A stretch of DNA of 64,000 nt, from the NCBI RefSeq assembly GCF_036375055.1, contig NZ_DASUSQ010000072.1:62001-126000 (forward strand), written 5' to 3'. Shown in pieces: positions 50,079-57,752 of this stretch. This DNA comes from Umezawaea sp036375055 (GTDB lineage: Bacteria > Actinomycetota > Actinomycetes > Mycobacteriales > Pseudonocardiaceae). A program made the position numbers and the translations under genes. A model generated the notes under the pieces. That model saw only the letters and a program-made list of their open reading frames with translations. It searched no databases and was not told the origin of the DNA. The stretch's first letter is position 1, and every line of letters begins with the position of its first letter.

Positions 50079-51506
50079 ATGACTCCTGTCTTCCTCGCGC
50101 TCCACGAGCGCCTTCGCACGTTGTTCGGCGACCGCAAGGTCGTGCTCGCCGGGGGGACGCGGCTCAGTAGTCGCGTCTCCGAGCTGAACCAGCTCGGAGC
50201 TCGCCACACGCTCGTCCTGTCGACGGACGACCACGCGCCGCTGCACGACTCCGAGGTCTCCCGCTGGGTGCCGCTCGGCATCGCGGGCGGGTTCGTCGCG
50301 GTGGAGCAGCGCAGGCTGACCCAGCTCCTCGAACGCCCGAACGCCGAGGTGCGCGCGATCCTCGACGACTTCGACCCGGAGGGCGAGGCGCTGGTCATCA
50401 GCACCCCGTACATCTCCACGGCCGAGTTCGCGGGCCGTCCCGTCCTCAACGCCCGCCGCCCCGAGTGGGTCGAGCTGGAGAACAAGACCACGATCGACGC
50501 GCTGTGGGACGAGCTGTCCGCGCCGCGCGCCCCGGCCGTGGTGCTGGACCTCGACTTCGAGGCCCTGTGGGTCGCGACCGAGAAGCTGGACCGCGGCGCG
50601 GGCGTCGTGTGGTCCGGCGACGGTCCCGCGATCAACGGCGGCGCGAACTTCGTCCGCCGCGTGCGGTCCCGCGAGGAGGCGGCCGACGCCTTCGCGGTGC
50701 TCGCGCCCAAGTGCGACTTCGTGCGCGTGATGCCGTTCCTGGAAGGGATCCCGGTCAGCGTGCACGGGATCGTGTTCCCGGACGGCACGGCGGTGCTGCG
50801 GCCGATCGAGATGGTCGTCCCGCGCCGCGCGGGCTCGGCGAGGTTCCTCTACGCGGGCTGCGCGTCCTACTACGACCCGCCCGCGTGGATCCGCGACGAG
50901 ATGCGCAACCTGGCCCGCCGCGTCGGCGAGCGGCTGCGCGAGACGGTCGACTACCGCGGCACGTTCACGCTCGACGGCATCGCGACCGAGGACGGCTTCC
51001 TGCCGACCGAGATCAACACCCGCTACGGCGGCGCGATGGTCTGCTTCGAGGACGCCCTGCCGCAGCTGCCGGTGTCGCTCGTCCAGGTCGCCCTGGTGGC
51101 CGGGCACGACCTCGGGATCTCGTCCATGGAGTTCGAGGAGCTGCTCGTCGGCGCGGCCGACGGCTTCCGCGCGGGCTCCGTCGGCGCGAACGTCCGCGCG
51201 GTCAACCCGACCGAGGTCGTGGAGCGGCCGGTCGTCTTCACCGACTGGTCGTGCCGGTTCGCGCACCCGGAGGAGGCCCCCCAGGCCACCCTGAGGCTGC
51301 GCCCGTCGCCGCTGGGAGCCCGCCTGGAGCTGGACTTCCACGCCGAGCAGCTCCCGAACGGCCGCCCGGTCGCCGCCCTCACGGTCGCCGCGTTCGCGCT
51401 GGCCGACCAGGAGTGGGGCACGTGCCTCGGCCCGCTGGAGCCCGCGATCCCGATCGAGGACGAGGTCCTCACCTCGGTCGAGCTCGGCGAGGCCGTCACC
51501 GCCTAG
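50079..51506 (+). CDS. stand-alone ATP-grasp domain protein
   Basis: A 475-residue ATP-grasp enzyme. The core includes NKTTIDALWDEL, the nucleotide-binding VRVMPFLEGIPVSVHGIVF and the metal/catalytic segment RGTFTLDGIATEDGFLPTEINTRYGG. ATP-grasp ligases join a carboxylate to an amine or thiol through an acyl-phosphate. No precursor peptide, amino-acid-activating or biosynthetic partner is next to it. ATG at 50079 is favoured; an in-frame ATG at 50016 lacks a ribosome site. The stop overlaps the stop of the convergent gene. Confidence 0.8.
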   Translation: MTPVFLALHERLRTLFGDRKVVLAGGTRLSSRVSELNQLGARHTLVLSTDDHAPLHDSEVSRWVPLGIAGGFVAVEQRRLTQLLERPNAEVRAILDDFDPEGEALVISTPYISTAEFAGRPVLNARRPEWVELENKTTIDALWDELSAPRAPAVVLDLDFEALWVATEKLDRGAGVVWSGDGPAINGGANFVRRVRSREEAADAFAVLAPKCDFVRVMPFLEGIPVSVHGIVFPDGTAVLRPIEMVVPRRAGSARFLYAGCASYYDPPAWIRDEMRNLARRVGERLRETVDYRGTFTLDGIATEDGFLPTEINTRYGGAMVCFEDALPQLPVSLVQVALVAGHDLGISSMEFEELLVGAADGFRAGSVGANVRAVNPTEVVERPVVFTDWSCRFAHPEEAPQATLRLRPSPLGARLELDFHAEQLPNGRPVAALTVAAFALADQEWGTCLGPLEPAIPIEDEVLTSVELGEAVTA

Positions 51507-52309
51507 TAGGACTCCGGGTCCGGCTGGCCCTTCTCGCCGTACGCGGCGAGGAAGGCCAGCCGGTAGCCCATGAGCGCCATGGTGACCGCGCCCGGCTGGT
51601 GCGGCGGGTACCCGTCGTCCTCGTAGGCGCGCAACAGGTCCGGGTACTCCTGGGCGGTGCCCAGCAGCGCCCAGTGGTCGGACTCCTCGCCCTGCACGAG
51701 GTGGTGGGCGACCGCCGCCGCGTCGACGAGCACGGCGGACGAGTGGTGGCTGGTGCCGTGCGCCATGCCCCACACCACGTGCGCGGTCTGCTTCGGCACG
51801 GCCTCCGGCACGGCGGTCGCCAGCGCGACCACGCACGCCACCTCGGCGTTGGCCAGCGACTCGAACACCTTCGGCGCCGCTTTCGCGACGGCGTAACGGG
51901 TCTGCGTGATCCAGTCGGGTGACAGCCGGGGGAGTTCGCGGCCGAGGGCGTTCCACCGCCGCCAGGTGCGCTTGCCGTCCTCGGTGAACCCGCACCCCGC
52001 CAGGCCGAGCGCGGCCAGCAGGAAGATCAGCCGGTCGCGGACGTCCGGCGCGACCTTGTAGTTCGCGCCCAGCTCGGCCAGGAACGGCACGGCGGAGGCG
52101 CTCGCCTCGGACACGGTGTCCTCGGGCAGCAGCCGGGTGACGAGCCCGGCCAGCGACGCCCCGCGGACGGACCGGTCCTCGTCGACCACCCCGCGCAGCA
52201 GCTCGTCGACCCCGCGCGCCGACCCGCGCCCGTCCGACAAGTCGTTCCAGGGCACGGCTTCCAGACCACGCAACGGATCCGGCCGTTGCCAGGCGGGCGG
52301 CAGCTCCAT
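51503..52309 (-). CDS. uncharacterised helical (HEAT-like) protein
   Basis: A 268-residue protein with no signal peptide, made of short helical repeats (DELLRGVVDEDRSVRGASLAG; ALATAVPEAVPKQTAHVVWG). I do not recognise the family. ATG at 52309. It diverges from the DNA methyltransferase gene by 96 bp and converges with the ATP-grasp gene, with stop codons interlocked. Repeat proteins of this kind occur among immunity and defence proteins, but nothing in the sequence proves that here. Confidence 0.7.
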   Translation of the reverse strand: MELPPAWQRPDPLRGLEAVPWNDLSDGRGSARGVDELLRGVVDEDRSVRGASLAGLVTRLLPEDTVSEASASAVPFLAELGANYKVAPDVRDRLIFLLAALGLAGCGFTEDGKRTWRRWNALGRELPRLSPDWITQTRYAVAKAAPKVFESLANAEVACVVALATAVPEAVPKQTAHVVWGMAHGTSHHSSAVLVDAAAVAHHLVQGEESDHWALLGTAQEYPDLLRAYEDDGYPPHQPGAVTMALMGYRLAFLAAYGEKGQPDPESY

Positions 52310-52405
52310 AGCCGGGAACCTACGGGATGCCGTGTGGACAGCGGCGTCGCCGGGCGGACGGGTCGTCTGCGACAACGGGTGACACCCAGCCGTACGATCA
52401 CGCAC

Positions 52406-53638
52406 GTGCCGTCGCCCGTAGCCCTCCGCGGCGCCACCTACCGGGTGGCGGACCTGTTCTCCGGAGCCGGTGGGATGAGCCTCGGCTTCCACGCCCACCC
52501 CGACTTCGCGGTCGTCGGCGCGGCCGACGCCCAGATCGGCAAGCCGTCCTCGAAGCTGGGTTCGTTGCGCTGCAACGGCACCTACCGGGCGAACATCGGG
52601 ATCGACCCGCTGGGGTTCGACCTGGCCGCGGTCGACCCCGTCGACGTGCGCGAGGCGTGGGGCCTGCGGCGCGGTGAGCTGGACGTGCTGGTGGCGTGCC
52701 CGCCGTGCTCGGGGTTCAGCCGCACCACAGCCGCGAACCACCTGCGCGACGACCCCCGCAACTCCCTCGTCGGCAGGGTGGCGGCGTTCGCGGCCGAGCT
52801 GCGCCCGCGCGTGGTCCTGATGGAGAACGCCCGCGAGCTGGTCAAGGGCAGGCAGCGGCACCACCTCGAAGGGCTGGTCGACGAGCTGGAGAAGCTCGGC
52901 TACCGGGTCGCCGCCGGGTCGCACCTGCTGTCCCGGTTCGGGCTGCCGCAGCTGCGCGAGCGGGCGCTGGTGGTGGCCGTGGACGCCGGGCTGCCGCTGC
53001 GGACGCTGGAGGACGTGTGGGAGGGCTACGAGGTGCGGCCCTCGGCGATCACCGTGCGCCGGGCGATCTCGCGGCTGCCCGCCGTGCCCGCCGGGTACGC
53101 CCACCCCAAGGACCCGACGCACGTGTCGCCGTCGTTCCGCCAGGACCGGACGCTGCACCGGATGCTGGCGATCCCCGTGGACGGCGGCTCGTGGGCTGAC
53201 CTCGTGGGTTCCGAGACGACCGCGGCGCTGCTCAACCCGGCCCAGTTGAAGATCATCGAAACGGGCCGCTGGGGGTCCCACCCGGACGTCTACGGTCGCA
53301 TGTGGTGGGACGAGCCCGCCCGCACGATCAAGCGCGAGTGCGCCCACGTCGGCAACGGCCGGTACGCGCACCCGCAGCAGCACCGGCTGTGCACCGTGCG
53401 CGAGATGGCGCTGCTCCAGGGGTTCCCGAAGCGGTTCCGGTTCGACGTGTCCATCCTGGGCAACGCCTACCGGCACATCGGCGACGCGGTGCCGCCGATG
53501 ATCGCCTACCAGCTCGCCGGACTGGTCAGGTGGATCCTCAGCGGACACGCGCCCGACGTGGCCGGGCTGTGCCTGCCGGGGACGTCGCTGCGCGCGAGCG
53601 ACATCCGGGCGACGGCGCGGGCCGAGCTGGTGGCGTGA
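52406..53638 (+). CDS. DNA (cytosine-5)-methyltransferase
   Basis: A 410-residue C5 methyltransferase. Motif I is DLFSGAGGMSLGF at 16-28; motif IV is PPCSGFS with catalytic Cys101 (Ser instead of the commoner Gln after it); motif VI is MENAREL; motif VIII is QLRERALVV; motif X is GNAYRHIGDAVPPMIAYQL. The target recognition region lies between about 225 and 330. GTG at 52406. No restriction endonuclease or Vsr gene is recognisable next to it. Confidence 0.92.
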   Translation: MPSPVALRGATYRVADLFSGAGGMSLGFHAHPDFAVVGAADAQIGKPSSKLGSLRCNGTYRANIGIDPLGFDLAAVDPVDVREAWGLRRGELDVLVACPPCSGFSRTTAANHLRDDPRNSLVGRVAAFAAELRPRVVLMENARELVKGRQRHHLEGLVDELEKLGYRVAAGSHLLSRFGLPQLRERALVVAVDAGLPLRTLEDVWEGYEVRPSAITVRRAISRLPAVPAGYAHPKDPTHVSPSFRQDRTLHRMLAIPVDGGSWADLVGSETTAALLNPAQLKIIETGRWGSHPDVYGRMWWDEPARTIKRECAHVGNGRYAHPQQHRLCTVREMALLQGFPKRFRFDVSILGNAYRHIGDAVPPMIAYQLAGLVRWILSGHAPDVAGLCLPGTSLRASDIRATARAELVA

Positions 53639-54129
53639 CCAGCGGGTCGGCGCGTGCGCTGCTCCCGCTGGTCCAACCGGGACGCCCGACCGGCGGTGCG
53701 GTCGTTCGGCGGATCGCGCGGCCGGGCCGCCGCCCGCCGATCAGATGATCACCATTCGGTAACGGTGTGACCACGGAACGGTCAGTCCTTGACTGTTGAA
53801 CCTTCATTAACAGGGTTTCACCTGCGAAAACGCTGCGGTGGACCTAGTGGTCTACCGGGTTCGCCCGGTGGTCCGCACTCCGTGAACGCGATCAAGCGGC
53901 TGGATTTGATCGTCCACTGTGGAAGGCTGACGTGCGTTTTCGCTGCTCGTGACCATCGCGGCTGGATAGAGTACCCGAAATCGATCGTCTGTAACCCGAT
54001 CGGATAGTGTTCCCGCGACTCCTGTCGAATCCGCGTGAAGTTCGGGGCCCCTGAGCCCCCTGCAGGACGACAAGATCCCACATTCTTTGTCACCCGATTC
54101 GGGCTAGTCAGAGAGCTTGAAGGAGATCC
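53639..54129 (+). other. 491-bp low-GC intergenic/leader region upstream of the thioester adhesin
   Basis: No convincing gene; a 72-codon open frame at 53789 has no ribosome site or family features. GC content drops markedly from about 53740 to 54110. A small hairpin with a TTCG tetraloop (53854-53859 with 53864-53869) and GTAAC repeats (53760, 53993) are visible. The region must hold the promoter of the adhesin gene, whose start follows GAAGGAGA. Confidence 0.5.
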
Positions 54130-55335
54130 ATGACATCCCGGTTGAGCGCTTCGCGCATTGGTGCGGCATTCCTCGGCGCGTCCATCGCCCTGTTGGCGTC
54201 GGCGATGCCCGCCGTGGCCGAGGTCCACGTCAAGCCGAAGCCCGCGTGGGACCAGCACGGCGCCGACGTCTACGTCGAAGGCGACGACAGGCTCCTCGAC
54301 ACCAGCCTCATCGGTCTGGAGATCGACGGCACGAACACCAAGGTGCAGGCCTACTGCGTCGAGCTGCCGACCCCGCTCAAGGACGGCCTCCCCCTCAAGG
54401 AGGTGCCGTGGGACAAGCACCCCAACCCGAACACGAAGTTCAAGGAGAACGCCGACAAGGTCGCGTGGATCCTCCAGCACGCGTACCCGTTGGTGAACGA
54501 GGACGAGCTGAGCAAGGTCGTCGGCAAGGAACTCGACGACGACGAGGCCATCGGCGCGACCCAGGCCGCGATCTGGCACTTCAGCGACGGTGCCAAGCTG
54601 GACAAGGGCCGCGTCAAGAACGGCGACGTCATCGCGCTGTACGACTACTTGATCGGTGAGGAGAACACCGGCATCAAGGAGCAGCCGACCCCGACGCTGA
54701 CCGTCGAGCCCAAGGACAAGGTCGGCGTCCCCGGCGAGCTGATCGGTCCGTTCACCGTCACCACGACGGCGGGCGAGGTCGTCCTCAAGGCCGACCTGCC
54801 CGAGGGCGTCGTCCTCGCGGACAAGGACGGCAACCCCCTGGCCGACCCGAAGGCCGGCACCCTCGCGGTGCAGGACGCGGGCACCAAGACCAAGGAGTTC
54901 TTCGTCAAGGTCCCGGAGGGCACTCCGGACGGCAAGGCGACGTTCTCCGTCGAGGCGAACGCCGAACTCTCCCAGGGCCGCCTGTTCGTCAGCAGCAACG
55001 ACCAGCAGCAGACCCAGTCCCTGGTCGTGGCCTTCCCGGCCAAGGTCAGCCTGAAGGCGGGCGGCACCGTGTCCTGGGCGGCGGCCCCGGTCACCACCAC
55101 CACGCCGCCGTCCACGACGGAGACGACCCCGCCGACCACGACCACGGAGTCGACGCCGGCCACCACGACGCCCGCCCCCACGACGACCACCACCCCGGTC
55201 CCCGCGGGCGGCAGCAGCGGTGACCTCGCCAGCACCGGTGCGTCGATCTTCGTGCCGCTGGTCATCGGCATCGTGCTCGTCGGCGGTGGCGCGGGTGCGC
55301 TGCTCGTGATGCGTCGCCGCAAGTCCGCTTCCTAG
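54130..55335 (+). CDS. thioester-domain (TQXA) surface adhesin with LAXTG sorting signal
   Basis: A 401-residue cell-surface protein. After the signal peptide (IALLASAMPAVAE, cleavage near 31) comes a thioester domain: Cys76 in AYCVELPTP and Gln145 in GATQAAIWHFSD are the pair that forms the internal Cys-Gln thioester. A beta-rich domain follows (about 180-315), then a Thr/Pro stalk (about 320-358), the sorting motif LASTG at 366-370, a membrane helix and MRRRK. LAXTG indicates a class E sortase. Thioester domains bind host or environmental amines covalently. ATG at 54130 has a strong AAGGAGA site. Confidence 0.92.
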   Translation: MTSRLSASRIGAAFLGASIALLASAMPAVAEVHVKPKPAWDQHGADVYVEGDDRLLDTSLIGLEIDGTNTKVQAYCVELPTPLKDGLPLKEVPWDKHPNPNTKFKENADKVAWILQHAYPLVNEDELSKVVGKELDDDEAIGATQAAIWHFSDGAKLDKGRVKNGDVIALYDYLIGEENTGIKEQPTPTLTVEPKDKVGVPGELIGPFTVTTTAGEVVLKADLPEGVVLADKDGNPLADPKAGTLAVQDAGTKTKEFFVKVPEGTPDGKATFSVEANAELSQGRLFVSSNDQQQTQSLVVAFPAKVSLKAGGTVSWAAAPVTTTTPPSTTETTPPTTTTESTPATTTPAPTTTTTPVPAGGSSGDLASTGASIFVPLVIGIVLVGGGAGALLVMRRRKSAS

Positions 55336-55353
55336 TTCGTCCAGCACGCAGCA

Positions 55354-55388
55354 GAACGCCCCCGCGAGCACCGCTCGCGGGGGCGTTC
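55354..55388. terminator. hairpin terminator between adhesin and BNR-repeat genes
   Basis: A 15-base perfect stem (55354-55368 with 55374-55388) and a 5-base loop, located between convergent genes. Confidence 0.88.
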
Positions 55389-55406
55389 TCGTGCGTCGGG
55401 GACCCG

Positions 55407-56738
55407 CTAGCGGCGCCGGACGCCTGCCACGGTGATGTCGCCGTCGGCGACGGCCACGTCCCGCGCCGAGGAGGCACCGGACATCAGCACCCGGACCGGG
55501 TCGCGGAAGTCCTCGACCAACTCGATCCGCTGCACCGGCTTCGCCGTCGGGATGACGGTCTCGGCGTCCCACGTGCGTCCCAGCGTGACCCGGTAGGTGT
55601 TCACGTTGGGCTTGCCGTCCTCGGTCGCGTAGACCCGCCAGGTCAGCGGGCCCAGCGGTTCCATCTCGCGCACCCGGAGCCCGCGCGCGACCTCCTCCGT
55701 GCGCCACCGGAACCCGTCCCACCAGGACAGGTTGTCGCGCAGCGGACCCTTCGCCTCGTCACCGGTGAACCACAGCACGAACGGCTTGCCGAGCGTCGTC
55801 CCGACCAGCTGGACGTAGTCCGGCGACTTGACCCCGTTCGGCACCGCCAGCGGCGTCTCGGCGACCTTGAGGTGCGTCTCCTGGTCCACGTCGTCGACCT
55901 GCGTGCCCAGGTCGCGACCGCTCGCCGAGTAGAAGTGCAGGTTCCGCGGGTTGAACCAGGTGTAGTAGACGTTGCGGTGGTACCGGTCGTGCAGGTGTCC
56001 CTCCGGGCCGCCGCCCGCCAGCGTGTAGACGATCCTCACGCGACCGTCCGGCTCCTGCCGGAGCTGGCCGACGTAGGTCTCGTTCATGTTGTCCGCGCGG
56101 TCGGTCGACCCGAGCGCGAACGGGTGCCCCGTCAGCTCCTGCGAGGTCTTCCAGGTGCGACCGTCGTCCTCGGACACGACGTACAGCATCGGCCGGGTGT
56201 CGGTCGGGACCGACGGGTCCAGGTCGTGCGACGTCTCGCGGAAGAACACGAAGATCCGGCCGTCGGCCGTGACGAACGGCATCGGGTAGGTGGCGGCGTC
56301 CTTCGAGATCACCCGCTCGGACCAGACGCCCTCCGACGAGTGCGGCTCCGGTGCCCGGTTCAGCACCAGTTCCACGTTGTGCCTGCCGCGGAACGAGAGC
56401 AGGTGCCCGTCCCGCGCCTGCACGAGCGTCGGGTAGTTGTGGGCGTCGGAGTCGCCGTCGGCGTACTTGACGGGCGTCGACCACACACCGGTGCGGTGGT
56501 CGAAGGACTGGGCGTAGTTGTCCTCGTACCGCCCAGCCCAGGAGACGAACGTCCTCTTCGCGACGGCGTCGTACAGGCCGCCCGCGACGGGACGGCGGTC
56601 GGTGCGGGCCGCGACCGAGGTGGCCGTGGTGGTCGTCGTGAACTCGGCGGTCCGCTCCGGGGTGGCGTTCGCCGGAGGGGACAGGACCGCGAGCAGCAAC
56701 AGCAGCGGCGGCGCCGTGAGGCGCGTGAGCCGAAACAT
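55407..56738 (-). CDS. secreted BNR-repeat (BNR_4-type) propeller protein
   Basis: A 443-residue secreted protein. The signal peptide MFRLTRLTAPPLLLLLAVLS is cleaved near ANA (about 24-26). It then has sialidase-like Asp-box/BNR units (SEDDGRTW, DGRIFVFFRE, DGRVRIVYTLAGGG) and motifs of the BNR_4 family associated with carbohydrate processing (GRYEDNYAQSFDH, SDAHNYPTL, VYYTWFNP). ATG at 56738. The enzymatic activity, if any, is probably polysaccharide hydrolysis, lysis or binding; catalytic residues are not identifiable from sequence alone. Confidence 0.82.
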   Translation of the reverse strand: MFRLTRLTAPPLLLLLAVLSPPANATPERTAEFTTTTTATSVAARTDRRPVAGGLYDAVAKRTFVSWAGRYEDNYAQSFDHRTGVWSTPVKYADGDSDAHNYPTLVQARDGHLLSFRGRHNVELVLNRAPEPHSSEGVWSERVISKDAATYPMPFVTADGRIFVFFRETSHDLDPSVPTDTRPMLYVVSEDDGRTWKTSQELTGHPFALGSTDRADNMNETYVGQLRQEPDGRVRIVYTLAGGGPEGHLHDRYHRNVYYTWFNPRNLHFYSASGRDLGTQVDDVDQETHLKVAETPLAVPNGVKSPDYVQLVGTTLGKPFVLWFTGDEAKGPLRDNLSWWDGFRWRTEEVARGLRVREMEPLGPLTWRVYATEDGKPNVNTYRVTLGRTWDAETVIPTAKPVQRIELVEDFRDPVRVLMSGASSARDVAVADGDITVAGVRRR

Positions 56739-56939
56739 CGTGGCGTTCCTCCTGGTGATGGCCGTGGGACACGGCCGACCAGGCGGCGGCGCGGACATCT
56801 TCGCACGCGGGGCGGGGGGTGGGTCCAGAGTTGACCGGGCCGCAGTTCGGCATCGGGCGTAGCGTGACCGCCGTCCGTTTGGCAGTGGGGCCCCGGGGCG
56901 TGCTCCGGTACCCTTCCCCAGGAGTGCGAAGGAGCACCA

Positions 56940-57113
56940 GTGAACTTCGATGAGATCAAGAACAAGGCCGCCGAGCTGCTGGAGCAGAACCACGAGAAGG
57001 TGGACGACGGCATCGACAAGGCCGCCGAGTTCGCCGCGGGCAGGTTCGGGCACGAGGACCAGATCAAGTCGGTTGCCGAAAAGGCCAAGGACTTCCTTCC
57101 GGGTGGGCAGTGA
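56940..57113 (+). CDS. Rv0909/MT0933-type antitoxin-like small protein
   Basis: A 57-residue, highly charged helical protein starting FDEIKNKAAELLEQNHEKVD, with the duplicated GIDKAAEFAAGRFG and SVAEKAKDFL pattern of the MT0933 antitoxin family, whose M. tuberculosis member Rv0909 is paired with the SRPBCC toxin Rv0910. GTG at 56940 has GAAGGAG 6 bases upstream. The stop overlaps the start of the next gene by 4 bases, so the pair is coupled, but the partner is not an SRPBCC protein by motif. Confidence 0.72.
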   Translation: MNFDEIKNKAAELLEQNHEKVDDGIDKAAEFAAGRFGHEDQIKSVAEKAKDFLPGGQ

Positions 57114-57751
57114 ACTCGTTCAACACGGATGAGCGGGTGGCCCCTGCCGGGGAGACCCGCTCTCCTTCCGCGTCCGCACGTCGTCCCGAGATGGTGACCT
57201 GGCAGGGCTACCGGGAGCCGAGGCTCGAACAGGTGCGCCTGCTCCTGTCCGACCAGCGGCGCCTGCGCGCGTCCGGTCGCCTCGTGACGGCTGGTCCCGA
57301 CGAGCAGTTCAGCGCCTCCTTCGAGCTGGGCGTCGGCGAGGAGGGCACGGTCAAGCGGCTGCTCCTGCGCAGCGCCACCGTGGAGGAGGAGAAGCAGATC
57401 TCCCTGAGCCGGGGCGCCGACGGCGCCTGGCTCGTCGACACGGGCAAGGGCTCCGAGCGGGCCGAGTTCGACGGCGCGATGGACGTGGACGTCCAGTTCG
57501 TCGTGCTGTTCAACTCGATCCCGATCCGGCGGCTCGGGCTGCACCGCGAAGCGGGCGAGGCCGCGCTCCCGGTCGTGCGGGTGTCGCTGCCGGACCTGTC
57601 GGTGAACGTGGTCCAGCAGACGTACCGGACGGTCTCGGTCGGCGAGGAGACCTCGGTCGTCCACTTCAGCTCCGGCGACTTCTCGTCCGACCTGGTCGTG
57701 GACGCGCAGGGCGTGGTCGTGGACTACCCGCAGGTGTCGCACCGCATCTAG
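57110..57751 (+). CDS. putative glycolipid-binding protein, coupled to the antitoxin gene
   Basis: A 213-residue soluble protein. After a disordered, Ser/Pro-rich start, residues from 28 (MVTWQGYREPRLEQVRLLL) to the end resemble the putative glycolipid-binding family (DUF1089-like): alternating strands with LLRSATVEE, DGAMDVDVQFVVLFNSIPIRRLGLH near 125 and a long C-terminal strand series ending VVVDYPQVSHRI. GTG at 57110 overlaps the antitoxin stop (GTGA); an internal ATG at 57191 is the alternative start. No signal peptide. Ligand and role unknown. Confidence 0.7.
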   Translation: MNSFNTDERVAPAGETRSPSASARRPEMVTWQGYREPRLEQVRLLLSDQRRLRASGRLVTAGPDEQFSASFELGVGEEGTVKRLLLRSATVEEEKQISLSRGADGAWLVDTGKGSERAEFDGAMDVDVQFVVLFNSIPIRRLGLHREAGEAALPVVRVSLPDLSVNVVQQTYRTVSVGEETSVVHFSSGDFSSDLVVDAQGVVVDYPQVSHRI

Positions 57752-57752
57752 G

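Noticed and set aside
52406..53638. A restriction-modification system
   Set aside because: Only the methyltransferase is recognisable; the neighbouring 268-residue protein has no nuclease motif that I can see.
53789..54007. A 72-codon gene upstream of the adhesin
   Set aside because: No ribosome site, codon positions without GC periodicity and no recognisable product.
55086..55205. ACC-rich repetitive DNA
   Set aside because: It encodes the Thr/Pro stalk of the adhesin; periodicity is codon-level only.
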